Assembly (NCBI RefSeq): GCF_013204845.1
Contig: NZ_JABMKY010000004.1
Coordinates: 534,290-598,289, forward strand
Origin: Paenibacillus qinlingensis
Lineage (GTDB): Bacteria; Bacillota; Bacilli; Paenibacillales; NBRC-103111
Length of the DNA: 64,000 nucleotides
Reading direction: 5' to 3'
In this document: positions 45,752 to 54,841 of the stretch, piece by piece
Numbering within the stretch: position 1 is the first letter of the stretch
Layout of the letters: each line of letters starts with the position of its first letter
The notes under the pieces: model-generated
Told to the model about the DNA's origin: nothing
What the model saw: only the letters and a program-made list of their open reading frames with translations
The model's database searches: none
Program-made: the position numbers and the translations under genes

Positions 45752-46607
45752 TTGATTTTCGATGCTCGCCGGGTGTAGTGCCTGTGCGTTGTTTGAATAT
45801 TTTAGAAAAATGATGCAAATCTGCAAACCCACAATAATCGGAGATGGACTGGAGACTGAGCTCTGTATTCGTAAGCAATTCCTTCGCATGATGAATGCGC
45901 ATCTGCAATAAGTATTGATGCGGTGAAGTGCCGTAACGTTGCTTGAAGAGGAAACTGAACCTAGAAATGGATAGATTAGCGCGTCCCGCCATGTCCTGGA
46001 CTGTGATGGGATCACTTAAATGATGCGAGAAATAGGAGGTAATCCAGTTTAGGGTTGGAGCTGGTGAAGGTGCCTCGCGTTGATAGGACTCCACAATAGA
46101 CAGGATGATTTCTAGCAATAACTGCTGTGTTCTCAGTTGGGTAAGTGGATTAGGCACATGGACAAGCTCAATGGTTTGCAGCAGTTTTTCCTTGATAAGA
46201 ATAGGATCCTTCGGCTGGACGTGTACGGGAACTCGAATTTTGAACAGGTCTTGAAGGGTTGGCTGCATCAGATGCCTGTAGGCAGATAGATCAATTTGCC
46301 CTGGTCGCGTGGGAAAACTGTTTTCTCGTTCGGGATTATAGGCGATATCAAAATGAAGAAAAGGTGTGATCGTGTTCGTTAGTCCCTCTAAGGATAGCAG
46401 ACTGCCAGGTTGGACGAGGCAGAATTGGCCTGGATAGAACATATACTTCTGATCATCGACCCAGAAACAGCAAGTACCCTCTTGGATGTAAACCAATAAA
46501 TAGTCAAGGAGTCTTCGCTCTGGATAGTTCCATGGTTTGCGAACAGCAAAATCACATTCTCTGATGTAAGGGACAATGGGGGGAGAATCCAGTAATTGTT
46601 GCTGCAT
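45729..46607 (-). CDS. AraC-family transcriptional regulator
   Basis: 292 residues: an N-terminal cupin sensor domain (GTCCFWVDDQKYMFYPGQFCLVQPGSLLSLEG) and a C-terminal double helix-turn-helix (TVQDMAGRANLSISRFSFLFKQRYGTSPHQYLLQMRIHHAKELLTNTELSLQSISDYCGFADLHHFSKIFKQRTGTTPGEHR). Likely a sugar-responsive activator. It is divergent from the PhyH dioxygenase, and a 21-bp-spaced direct repeat lies in the shared promoter region. AGAGAGG precedes the ATG. Confidence 0.92.
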   Translation of the reverse strand: MQQQLLDSPPIVPYIRECDFAVRKPWNYPERRLLDYLLVYIQEGTCCFWVDDQKYMFYPGQFCLVQPGSLLSLEGLTNTITPFLHFDIAYNPERENSFPTRPGQIDLSAYRHLMQPTLQDLFKIRVPVHVQPKDPILIKEKLLQTIELVHVPNPLTQLRTQQLLLEIILSIVESYQREAPSPAPTLNWITSYFSHHLSDPITVQDMAGRANLSISRFSFLFKQRYGTSPHQYLLQMRIHHAKELLTNTELSLQSISDYCGFADLHHFSKIFKQRTGTTPGEHRKSTKNPSNR

Positions 46608-46709
46608 GGAGTAGCCTCTCTTCCTATTTAGTGCAAGTCTATTTCGGACATATGTTGCTTGTACATTACTCTTATTCTAGTGCAGGAGGATAACTAAAAT
46701 CCAGTTGTT

Positions 46710-46739
46710 TTTGACAAATCAATAACCTTGTTTGACAAA
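46710..46739 (+). promoter_or_regulatory. direct repeats fitting an AraC-type operator before the PhyH gene
   Basis: TTTGACAAA occurs at 46710-46718 and 46731-46739, exactly 21 bp (two helical turns) apart. A TATAAT lies at 46761-46766, so the second copy borders the -35 position. This is the usual geometry of AraC-family activation. Confidence 0.6.
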
Positions 46740-46801
46740 GATTATAAGGCATCTGGATCGTATAATAAAGCTATAAATAGACAAATTGAGGTGCATAGCG
46801 C

Positions 46802-47650
46802 ATGAGTAATCTTGAAGCTGATCCAATCAATGTCAATGAGTTGCCGCTAGTAGAGGAGTGTTATACACTTTCGAAAGAGCAGCAAGAAAGCTATCAACGT
46901 GATGGTCATATTGCTCTACGAGGTGTAGCGACTGAATCCGAGATTCATGTATATGAGCCAATCATATCGGATCTTGTGAAAACGTTGAATCGTCAAGACA
47001 AACCATTAGATCAACGTGATACGTATGGGAAGGCCTTTATCCAAATTTCGAATTTATGGGAACAAAGTGAGGCAATTCGACGCTTCGTTTTTGCAAAACG
47101 TTTTGCCAAAATTGCCGCTGACTTAATGGGCGTTGACGGTGTTCGCATGTATCATGATCAGGCATTGTATAAGGAACCGCATGGCGGTCATACGCCTTGG
47201 CATCAAGATCAAATTTATTGGCCGCTGGATACCGATAAGACGATTACGATGTGGATGCCGCTTGTACCCATTTCTGAAGCGGTGGGTTCGATGACTTTTG
47301 CATCACAATCCCATCTCATGGGTTATATCAATAAGATGGTTATTTCCGATGAATCTCATCGTACGTTGGCAGGTTACATTGAGGGGAAGGGCTTTGAGAC
47401 AAAGTCTCATGGTGCGATGGCAGCCGGGGATGCTACGTTTCATGCTGGATGGACGCTGCACAGTGCGCCAGGCAATCCGACAGATACGATGCGTAAAGTC
47501 ATGACGGTTATTTATTATGCGGATGGCTTGCGAATTGCTGAACCAGATAGTAAAGCGCGTGAAAGTGATTTGAAAAGATGGTTTCCTGGCTTGCAGCCGG
47601 GGGAGTTAGCGGCTTCTGAGCTGAATCCCTTGTTATATAATCGTAAATAA
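46802..47650 (+). CDS. phytanoyl-CoA dioxygenase (PhyH) family oxygenase
   Basis: 282 residues of the Fe(II)/2-oxoglutarate PhyH family. The metal triad is His134-x-Asp136 in TPWHQDQIYWPLDTD and His220 in GWTLHSAPGNPTDTMRKVM, with Arg231 positioned for 2-oxoglutarate. The family hydroxylates diverse small molecules, so the substrate is unknown. GAGGTG lies eight bases before the ATG. The divergent AraC regulator probably controls it through the direct repeats upstream. Confidence 0.9.
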   Translation: MSNLEADPINVNELPLVEECYTLSKEQQESYQRDGHIALRGVATESEIHVYEPIISDLVKTLNRQDKPLDQRDTYGKAFIQISNLWEQSEAIRRFVFAKRFAKIAADLMGVDGVRMYHDQALYKEPHGGHTPWHQDQIYWPLDTDKTITMWMPLVPISEAVGSMTFASQSHLMGYINKMVISDESHRTLAGYIEGKGFETKSHGAMAAGDATFHAGWTLHSAPGNPTDTMRKVMTVIYYADGLRIAEPDSKARESDLKRWFPGLQPGELAASELNPLLYNRK

Positions 47651-47651
47651 T

Positions 47652-47698
47652 AAAAAGATCGCTTGCCCACTATAGAAGTGAGGAAGCGATCTTTTTAG
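47652..47698. terminator. bidirectional terminator after the PhyH gene
   Basis: AAAAAGATCGCTT pairs perfectly with AAGCGATCTTTTT; it serves both convergent genes. Confidence 0.92.
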
Positions 47699-47716
47699 TT
47701 TGTGTGTGGTGGCGGG

Positions 47717-48010
47717 CTACCACTGACTTCCATGAGGGGAAGGGCAGCGTGCGCTGCTAAGTTTGGCTTTAATGCCCATTAAGCAGCCGCAGTGACGGCA
47801 AGTTGTGCCGTATTGATAATCGCTGCAGCTCGTGCAGACCGCGATGCGGCGATCATATTCGGCCTCCGTAGTCAGCTTTAGGTTACGCACACGTAATGTT
47901 TCACCGAAAAGCTTGGCGATTTCTTCCGGTGTCACGTGAACAGAGGTCGAACACCCTTTACAATCCGAACCAACATTTGAACTTGTTCTAGCTGAGACTG
48001 AGATATCCAT
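47717..48010 (-). CDS. small Cys-rich putative zinc-binding protein (DUF6171-like)
   Basis: 97 residues with three Cys pairs: DCKGCS near residue 17, AVCTSCSDYQYGTTCRHCGCLMG at about 58-80, and a final SARCPSP. The pattern C-x2-C...C-x2-C...C-x2-C-x-C suggests one or two small zinc sites. The middle (VTPEEIAKLFGETLRVRNLKLTTEAEYDRRI) resembles small zinc-ribbon proteins annotated DUF6171 in Paenibacillus; the exact match is from memory. AGGAG lies nine bases before the ATG. It sits 12 bp after abfA and is probably in the same transcript. Confidence 0.75.
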   Translation of the reverse strand: MDISVSARTSSNVGSDCKGCSTSVHVTPEEIAKLFGETLRVRNLKLTTEAEYDRRIAVCTSCSDYQYGTTCRHCGCLMGIKAKLSSARCPSPHGSQW

Positions 48011-48022
48011 TTCACAGATCTC

Positions 48023-49501
48023 CTACTGTAGACAAAGTGTGACCACGGAGCGGGCAGGAAGGGTAACGAGCAGTACGTCATTTTCGACCCGATAATCCGT
48101 AAAAGGTTGTGAGTTCACTGCATGGGGTTCCTCGAACGTATTGTGGGCATCCATCGAATCCGAGGTGATAACCAAACCGGAGATGGTTCTACCCAAATGT
48201 CCCTTGATGTCGCACTCGACTTCAAGCAATTCAGCATGGTGCAAATTACAAAGGGAAATATGTAGTTGGTTGTCTGCATTTAATGAAGCAGAAGCACTTA
48301 ATTGGTCGATTTTTTTACCATCCATTTCATAGGAAGCGCTCACCGCATCTGTAGCAATATAGCTCGCATCTTGATGCACCTTATACATATCGAACACATG
48401 ATAAGTCGGTGTAAGCAGCATATCTGCACCCTCTGTAAGGATGACCGATTGCAAGACATTGACGACTTGCGCAATATTGGCCATGCGTACACGATCACTG
48501 TGGTGATGGAAAAGGTTTAAATTAATGCCAGCGACGAGGGCATCGCGAATCGTATTCTGCTGATAGAGAAAGCCAGGATTCGTACCAGGCTCTACATTGT
48601 ACCAAGTGCCCCATTCATCTACGATTAAGGCGACTCTTTTGTCAGGATCATAGGTGTTCATAATGGCCGAATGACGGGTAATAAGTTCATCCATGTATAA
48701 CGTTTTCTCTAAGGTACTGAACCATTCTTGCTCATTAAAATCGGTTGCGGATCCTTTATCCTTCCAGACTCCCGTAGGGAGGGTATAGTAATGAAGGGAG
48801 ATGCCATCCATGTATTTCGTCGCTTCACGCATCAGAACTTCGGTCCAGTTGTAATCAGCACTATTGGCGCCACAAGCGATTTTGAAAATTTTATTATCTC
48901 CGTAGTTCCTTACATAGCAAGCGTATCTACGATACAAATCAGCGTAGTATTCCGGACGCATATCCCCACCGCAACCCCAATTCTCGTTCCCTACGCCAAA
49001 ATAAGTGAGTTTCCATGGCTTCTCACGGCCATTTTCTTGACGCCAGTTCGCCATTGGGGACTCACCGTCAAAGGTCATATATTCGACCCACTCCGACATT
49101 TCCGCCACGGTACCGCTTCCAACATTACCGCTAATATAAGGCTCAGCGCCAATCAATTCGCATAAACGGAGGAACTCGTGCGTGCCGAAATGGTTATTTT
49201 CCAGGACACCGCCCCAGTGCGTATTGATCATACGTTTGCGCTTCTCGGCTGGGCCGACACCATCTTTCCAATGGTACTCATCAGCAAAGCAGCCGCCTGG
49301 CCAACGAAGAACGGGTATTTGCAGTTTTTTTAGCGCGTCAAGCACATCGTTCCGCATACCTTCCGTATTCGGAATGGGAGAGTCGAGTCCAACCCAGATA
49401 CCCTCATAGATACAGCGTCCTAGATGCTCAGAGAAATGACCGTAAATATTTCGATTAATCGTTTGCAGCGGTGAATCCGCGTGAATCGTCAGCTTAGCCA
49501 T
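48023..49501 (-). CDS. abfA: alpha-L-arabinofuranosidase, GH51
   Basis: 492 residues; releases L-arabinose from arabinan and arabinoxylan oligosaccharides. No signal peptide, so it acts in the cytoplasm on imported oligomers. The GH51 pattern is clear: [37 protein letters not shown], acid/base Glu173 in [13 protein letters not shown] and nucleophile Glu296 in [10 protein letters not shown]. It overlaps the upstream regulator gene by eight bases, and its ribosome-binding site (AAGGAG) lies inside that gene. Complements the secreted GH10 xylanase encoded divergently. Confidence 0.95.
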   Translation of the reverse strand: MAKLTIHADSPLQTINRNIYGHFSEHLGRCIYEGIWVGLDSPIPNTEGMRNDVLDALKKLQIPVLRWPGGCFADEYHWKDGVGPAEKRKRMINTHWGGVLENNHFGTHEFLRLCELIGAEPYISGNVGSGTVAEMSEWVEYMTFDGESPMANWRQENGREKPWKLTYFGVGNENWGCGGDMRPEYYADLYRRYACYVRNYGDNKIFKIACGANSADYNWTEVLMREATKYMDGISLHYYTLPTGVWKDKGSATDFNEQEWFSTLEKTLYMDELITRHSAIMNTYDPDKRVALIVDEWGTWYNVEPGTNPGFLYQQNTIRDALVAGINLNLFHHHSDRVRMANIAQVVNVLQSVILTEGADMLLTPTYHVFDMYKVHQDASYIATDAVSASYEMDGKKIDQLSASASLNADNQLHISLCNLHHAELLEVECDIKGHLGRTISGLVITSDSMDAHNTFEEPHAVNSQPFTDYRVENDVLLVTLPARSVVTLCLQ

Positions 49502-50543
49502 GAAAGGTATCTACTCCTTCGTGTTTCAAATTGATATTGGAAACCGACTCCCGACTGATCATTGCAGCCGAAAGTATGATTTGTTCCTGTGTAACAGACG
49601 TTTGCGCATGGTAGCGGTGAATAGCTGAAAGCAGTTCCTCGACGAGATGCTTGGCATCCAAGCTAAATGTCGTCAGTCTTGGTGATATTTGAGCAGCCAG
49701 GGGAATATCATCACACCCAATGATGGATACATCGTCCGGAATGGCGCGGCCATTCTCTCGAAGGCCCTGCATGCAACCGGCAGCCATCCAATCATTCACG
49801 GCGAAAATCGCATTCGGCAGCTCGGTTGTAAGCAAGAGCTCGGCAGCTCGGCGGCCGCCTTCCCAGTTCATTTTCTCGGTAATGACTTGGACATGCGCGT
49901 CTTTCGACTGGCAAAAGGCAAGGAAGCCTTGCTTACGAAGCCGAGAGGAATCGTACTTATCTGGTCCTGCCAGCAGGGTAAACGAGCGATGTCCTGCATC
50001 GTATAATGTTTTGGCCGCTTTGCTGCCAATCCGATAATCATCGAAATAAATTTGGATGATATCCTCACGATGGGCATAGCGCTGAATAGAGAAAAGCTGG
50101 CCAGCCGACGTCTTGAGCCGATCTAATTGGTCGTCATCCATCTGCCCGATGAGAATGAGCGGACTCGTAGGTACAGCTTCGCGTGGCAGATCAGGGTGTA
50201 CCATGGAAATCTTGATGGCTTGCTTAGCAGCCAAATTCGTAATTTCCACGAGGAAATTCGTGTAGTAGGGGTCATTTCCTTTGATATCGGATGAGCAAAT
50301 GACATATAACGTATCCAAGAGAACAGCCGGAACGATGTAAGTTCCTTTGCCTATTAATTGCACGAGAAGGCCTTCTTGGACCAAGGTCTTGATTGCTGCG
50401 CGCACACTTACGCGGCTTGCTTCGAAGCTTTCGGCTAAATTCCGTTCAGATGGAATTTTGACGAGTTGATCTTTTTGCAAGGAGCGAATTTGTACACGAA
50501 GTTGTTCGATAAGTCTTTCTTTGATAAGTGGAGATTTCTCCAT
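49494..50543 (-). CDS. GntR-LacI hybrid transcriptional regulator (AraR-like)
   Basis: 349 residues: a GntR winged helix at the N-terminus ([45 protein letters not shown]) joined to a LacI/periplasmic-binding-like ligand domain ([66 protein letters not shown]). This is the fold of AraR, the arabinose repressor of Bacillus, and the operon partner is an arabinofuranosidase. The frame is open to 50699 but that extension is low-complexity; ATG 50543 starts just before the HTH. Three ATACCA repeats upstream may be its own operator; they do not match the B. subtilis AraR box. Confidence 0.85.
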   Translation of the reverse strand: MEKSPLIKERLIEQLRVQIRSLQKDQLVKIPSERNLAESFEASRVSVRAAIKTLVQEGLLVQLIGKGTYIVPAVLLDTLYVICSSDIKGNDPYYTNFLVEITNLAAKQAIKISMVHPDLPREAVPTSPLILIGQMDDDQLDRLKTSAGQLFSIQRYAHREDIIQIYFDDYRIGSKAAKTLYDAGHRSFTLLAGPDKYDSSRLRKQGFLAFCQSKDAHVQVITEKMNWEGGRRAAELLLTTELPNAIFAVNDWMAAGCMQGLRENGRAIPDDVSIIGCDDIPLAAQISPRLTTFSLDAKHLVEELLSAIHRYHAQTSVTQEQIILSAAMISRESVSNINLKHEGVDTFHG

Positions 50544-50567
50544 GGGACCAAACCACCATTCTGGGTA

Positions 50568-50605
50568 ATACCATTGTGAAACTATATAATACCAATAAGA
50601 TACCA
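50568..50605 (-). promoter_or_regulatory. helically phased ATACCA repeats before the AraR-like gene
   Basis: ATACCA (TGGTAT on the coding strand) occurs at 50568, 50589 and 50600, spaced 21 and 11 bp, so all three face the same side of the helix, 25-62 bp upstream of the start codon. Candidate autoregulatory operator. Confidence 0.5.
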
Positions 50606-51281
50606 CGTGGGGTGTGGGGGAGTCTAGAGTTTTTTTTTTGTGGTGTGGTGGTTGTTTGTTAATCTTCTGTTGATGAAGTACTGGACTCTCGATCGGCACG
50701 AACCAAGCTCCAGCTCTCCTGTGGTAACGTCTTCATTTCATTGGACCATTGATGCTTATCATTCTCCATGATTCCTTAACATTCCCGAAGGAGTTGGGCG
50801 TTGTACAGAGCATGACCAAGCGAAAAGGGGGCTTGTTGAAAGTAGGGCCAACAGAAATCATGAACCAGGATCTAATTTGTAACCGCTTTCGAAAAAAATA
50901 CAAATGATCTATTATCCATCCATGGAGTTAAATATAAGGTTTGTATATCATATTAACAAAAGTCAATACAGAGTGGCAGAGAATAGAAGATAGTAGTCTA
51001 CACCGTCGGTGACAAACAGCTGAGCTGCACTCAACTGTTGAGGTAAAAATCTGCCAACCAACATTAGAGGGAGGTGTTTATATTGATTGTCAAGCCACGT
51101 GCGACGTAACTCAAGGGACAAGTACTTAGGAAGAAACAGAGGCATATTTGATGGTCAATTCATAAAAAAAATCAAAATCTTAAAACAAACATTTTATCAG
51201 TAAAATTGTAAAAAAATTTAATATTGGGCTGCGCTAAAACGAGATTTTAGAGGTTGCCTTAAGAAAAGGAGTAAAACGAAG
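50606..51281. other. regulatory region between araR-like gene and the xylanase gene
   Basis: About 680 bp without a solid gene. It contains a ten-T run near 50631, a cre-like site at 50878-50891, and a very short frame at 51083-51109 (TTG start, MIVKPRAT) with GGGAGGTG six bases ahead. The 150 bp before the xylanase gene is very AT-rich. No confident sigma-A promoter could be set. Confidence 0.45.
50878..50891 (+). promoter_or_regulatory. cre-like site (CcpA catabolite repression)
   Basis: TGTAACCGCTTTCG matches TGTAANCGNTNTCA at all defined positions except the last base. It lies about 390 bp upstream of the xylanase start, which is far but possible for a long leader. Confidence 0.5.
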
Positions 51282-54200
51282 ATGAACCGTGAAAAACCCT
51301 TAATCAACGTCTCCCGCATCCTCGTAGTCATCATGCTTTTCTCCTTATTCGCGTTTGCCCCCGTCCCGGCTACTGCGGCCGGAGATGAACTGACATATGA
51401 ACTGAACGACCTCATTGCACAAGCCGAAGCTTTAAAAGCCGGCAACGTGGAATTTCCGCTCCAGATTACCCACACTAACGACGGATCCGATGTGAACAAA
51501 GCTTTCCCCTGGGTGTACGCCGACGAACTCAAAGATCTTGATAACGCGCTTGAGTTCGCACGCAATGCGCTCACTCCCGCTGGCGAAGCCATAGCCAGTC
51601 TTGAAAACGCTATAGTAAGTTTCACAAGAAAGATCAAAGCGGACAGTTCAGATCCTTATTTCCGTCTTGATCCGGGTGCTGGTAAAATTCCTATAAAAAT
51701 TACAGCACCAACCAATGTTTGGACCTCAAGAACCCCGCTTGACAACCGTGTCCCTGCCGACTTTGCTGGTGGTACATACAAAATGATTCCGTATCCTTTC
51801 GCAGATTCCCAAGTCAAAGCTGATGTGCTCCAGATTAATTACGTCCATAACGGAAAAACTAACTTCGGAGGTATGACCCTTCAATCTCCGTTGTCCCCGA
51901 GTGTAGATGTTCCCGCAGGCTCAAATATTGAGTTTGATGTGTACTATCCTAAGAGCGCGCAGGGAAAATTCATGAGGTGGAGAATCAGAAATGCCGGTTC
52001 TGACATCGATACCTACCTTAGGGAATACGAGTACAACAACCTTAATCCCGACTGGATTGGCAGCTATAACGGTGAAACCTGGTTGATGAAGCACACCAGC
52101 ATTACCGCCACAACTGGCACTTCCTCGAACTTCATTCTTGAGCTCCATGGCGAGAACGGCCGTCCCGCAGAAACCGGCATGCTTCTTGTCGCCAACATCA
52201 AAATAACCGCACCGGACCCTAACGGCGTTGCGCTTCCTAACGTTGTCAACAAGGAAAACCAGAGTGTTGTAACTCCTTTAAAGAATGTTTACAACAAGCA
52301 AAATGACACGTTCATGGTCGGTACGATCGGAACCGGAGCAGTAACCGGAACTAGAGCCAATCACTATGAAATCTTTGTCGACGGCAACAATCTCAAGGCC
52401 GAGGGAACGCATCCCCGCGGTCCGAGCTGGTTGAAAAGCGTTACTAGCGAGGCTTTGAGCGGCGCAACTACCACCCCTGGTATAGGTGAATACAGTTTCC
52501 CGACCAGCTCTTATCAAGCGATCAGGGATTCCGGAACTCCCGGACAGTATAAGTCTCACGCCCACGTTTTGGCATGGTACAACCAGGCCCCTGCATGGAT
52601 GAGACAGATGATTCCAGCTACCCTTCCCTTGGGATATAATGGAACAACCAATTACTACGGATTGGGCAACGGCGTTACAACCACGGTTAAGGTAGACAAA
52701 GAAATGGCCAGAAGAGTACAGTTTAACCACACAATGTATGTGATGCGGCACTTCCTGACCACAGATACGAAGTATGGCTCGAGTGTATCTCGCGGAGTAA
52801 TCCCATTCAATTCATGGGACGTACTCAACGAAGAGGTCCACGAAAGCCGCCACAGCGAAACCATTCCCGCAGATCCGAACAGTTGGAGACAGACACTTAA
52901 AAACACCAACTGGCTTTCTGCCATGTCGGATGATCTAATTGGCGGCGACATCTCCGAGCATTACATTTACTTGCTCTTCAAAAACGCGCACATCGCGGCC
53001 CCCAACGCCAAGATAGCGGCGGCTTACAAAGCCAATTACGCTAATCTTCCAGAGTACATGAAGCTCGACGGACACGACAACGTTGGCAGCATTGACGCGT
53101 ATATCGTTAACGATCCTCCGAAATTGACATATAACGATTACGACATTTCTAATCGCACCAAAGCGAGGACTGTATACAACATGGTTCGCGCACTGAACAC
53201 CGCATGGCTCTCTGATCCGCTATATGACGGAAGACCCCTAATTGAAGACATCGGTATTCAGGGACACGATTCGATTGGAAAATCCCTTGCAAGCGATAAC
53301 CAATATGCCATGGCTCTCTATGCTTCTCTTATTGACGAAGGCCTTCTCTCCGGTATTGCATACTCGGAACTTGACCTTAAGATGCCGACTACCACCCCAG
53401 GCGGTGGCGGGGTTGCTCCCGCAGTGCTCAATGTCAGACAGTCTGATGCCCTTGGTTATCAGTACGCATTGATGTACAAACTGTTCAAGAAGTTCGCGCC
53501 TTACACCGATCACATCATCAGCTGGGGCGTAGCTGGTTCGGGATGGCAGGGAAGTTATGTGTTGTTTGACAGTCAGAGCAATGCCAATGCCGGCTACTAT
53601 GGCGCCGTGAATCCGGACAGATTCATACTTGGACATTCATATCTGGATGATTTCTTTGCAGGCGAATACGAGAAACTCAAGAACAGTTATGCAATCGACC
53701 TTGGCGATCTTGGAATTTATACACCCGGTAATGGAGAAGCCAAATCGCTTGCAGCAACAATCGCAGCTAACGACAATGTTACACCTGGAACTACTTTCAC
53801 AACAGTTGTTAGCCTAGATAGCGTGACACAAAGCGTGTACGCACAGGATATCACGCTAAGCTATGATTCCAGCTTATTCGATTATGTCAGTACAGCAGGT
53901 GCAACCAGTAGCATTCAGGTTCTGAGAGAAGATAATGCTACCCCTGGAAAAGTGAGAATCATTTCCGTTAATATCGGAGGGGTAGCTGGAACCAGCACAC
54001 CCGTTTTGAATATAACTTTTAAGGTAAAGTCCGGTGTTCAGAATGCAACTGGAACCATTGCAGTCTCTCAAGCGAAGATTGGCGGTCCTGATGGAACCGT
54101 AACCACTGCGGCACTGAGCAGCAAGACGATATCCGTTGGTGCTATTCAACTGGATAAAACTGCTTTGAATGCGGCAATTACGAGTGCACAAACCCTGTAC

Positions 54201-54560
54201 AATGCAGCTATAGTAGGTACTCAACCTGGCGAATATCCGCGAGCGGCTAAAGACGCACTCCTAGAAGCAATTAACACCGCAATTGCCGTAAGAGACAATG
54301 CAAGCGCAACTCAAGCTCAAGTGGACAGTGCCCTCGCAGCACTCAAAACTTCCATTGATACCTTTAAAGCAACAGCTAATAAGTCTGCAGACCTAAACGG
54401 AGATGGAGACAACAACGTAGGTGACCTCGCGATTGTAGCTTCTCACTATGGCAAGAACTCGACCAGCGCAGATTGGGCAAAAGCTAAGGTTGCTGATATG
54501 AACGACGATAACAAAATTGATATCCGGGATCTTGCATATGTCGCAACTAGCATCAATTAA
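51282..54560 (+). CDS. secreted modular GH10 endo-xylanase with cohesin-like and dockerin-like domains
   Basis: 1092 residues. A signal peptide (1-33, ending ATAA), an alpha-helical FIVAR-like segment (about 36-120), a beta-rich putative carbohydrate-binding module (about 125-312), a GH10 catalytic domain (about 328-805), a cohesin-like beta-sandwich (about 825-952), a FIVAR-like helical repeat (about 956-1031) and a C-terminal dockerin-like domain (about 1034-1092). Catalysis: acid/base Glu517 in SWDVLNEEVHE, nucleophile Glu696 in AYSELDLK; KSHAHVLAWYNQAPAWM and IGIQGHDSI are other GH10 blocks. The dockerin has two calcium loops, DLNGDGDNNVGDL and DMNDDNKIDIRDL. AAAGGAG precedes the ATG. It cleaves xylan outside the cell. 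Third-position C is much more frequent before about 53735 than after, hinting at a fused foreign catalytic part. Confidence 0.92.
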   Translation: MNREKPLINVSRILVVIMLFSLFAFAPVPATAAGDELTYELNDLIAQAEALKAGNVEFPLQITHTNDGSDVNKAFPWVYADELKDLDNALEFARNALTPAGEAIASLENAIVSFTRKIKADSSDPYFRLDPGAGKIPIKITAPTNVWTSRTPLDNRVPADFAGGTYKMIPYPFADSQVKADVLQINYVHNGKTNFGGMTLQSPLSPSVDVPAGSNIEFDVYYPKSAQGKFMRWRIRNAGSDIDTYLREYEYNNLNPDWIGSYNGETWLMKHTSITATTGTSSNFILELHGENGRPAETGMLLVANIKITAPDPNGVALPNVVNKENQSVVTPLKNVYNKQNDTFMVGTIGTGAVTGTRANHYEIFVDGNNLKAEGTHPRGPSWLKSVTSEALSGATTTPGIGEYSFPTSSYQAIRDSGTPGQYKSHAHVLAWYNQAPAWMRQMIPATLPLGYNGTTNYYGLGNGVTTTVKVDKEMARRVQFNHTMYVMRHFLTTDTKYGSSVSRGVIPFNSWDVLNEEVHESRHSETIPADPNSWRQTLKNTNWLSAMSDDLIGGDISEHYIYLLFKNAHIAAPNAKIAAAYKANYANLPEYMKLDGHDNVGSIDAYIVNDPPKLTYNDYDISNRTKARTVYNMVRALNTAWLSDPLYDGRPLIEDIGIQGHDSIGKSLASDNQYAMALYASLIDEGLLSGIAYSELDLKMPTTTPGGGGVAPAVLNVRQSDALGYQYALMYKLFKKFAPYTDHIISWGVAGSGWQGSYVLFDSQSNANAGYYGAVNPDRFILGHSYLDDFFAGEYEKLKNSYAIDLGDLGIYTPGNGEAKSLAATIAANDNVTPGTTFTTVVSLDSVTQSVYAQDITLSYDSSLFDYVSTAGATSSIQVLREDNATPGKVRIISVNIGGVAGTSTPVLNITFKVKSGVQNATGTIAVSQAKIGGPDGTVTTAALSSKTISVGAIQLDKTALNAAITSAQTLYNAAIVGTQPGEYPRAAKDALLEAINTAIAVRDNASATQAQVDSALAALKTSIDTFKATANKSADLNGDGDNNVGDLAIVASHYGKNSTSADWAKAKVADMNDDNKIDIRDLAYVATSIN

Positions 54561-54660
54561 TTTCGATAGTTATACCCTATCCGTAAAATAGCAAACCCAA
54601 TTACAAAAAAACTGCCGCAATGATGGTAATATCCCCTTTAAGTAGATACTCAGAAAAAAA

Positions 54661-54678
54661 CCTTATGGTACCATAAGG
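54661..54678. repeat. 18-bp perfect palindrome
   Basis: CCTTATGGTACCATAAGG is its own reverse complement. It lies between the xylanase gene and the small ORF at 54707; no T-run follows, so it is more likely a protein-binding site than a terminator. Confidence 0.7.
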
Positions 54679-54706
54679 AACGAGTGAAACTTGGAGGGGA
54701 TTTTTT

Positions 54707-54763
54707 ATGGATAAAAAAGGACGGGACTCACGCTATATGTTGGAGAGTTCCTTGAATGTATGA
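54707..54763 (+). CDS. candidate 18-residue leader peptide or gene remnant
   Basis: MDKKGRDSRYMLESSLNV, preceded by GGAGGGG with an ideal seven-base spacing. Such a ribosome-binding site is the main support; the peptide has no recognised family. It lies 78 bp before an AraC regulator gene and 29 bp after the 18-bp palindrome. It could be a leader peptide, or the surviving start of a decayed gene. Confidence 0.4.
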   Translation: MDKKGRDSRYMLESSLNV

Positions 54764-54841
54764 ATATATCATATTATAATATTTGCAATGAGTAGGTATT
54801 GGGTTATTTGTAAAATTTTATAATTAGAAAGGATAATTTCT

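Noticed and set aside
51083..51109. 8-codon TTG-start leader peptide upstream of the xylanase
   Set aside because: The Shine-Dalgarno is good, but such a short frame with a rare start codon cannot be supported alone.
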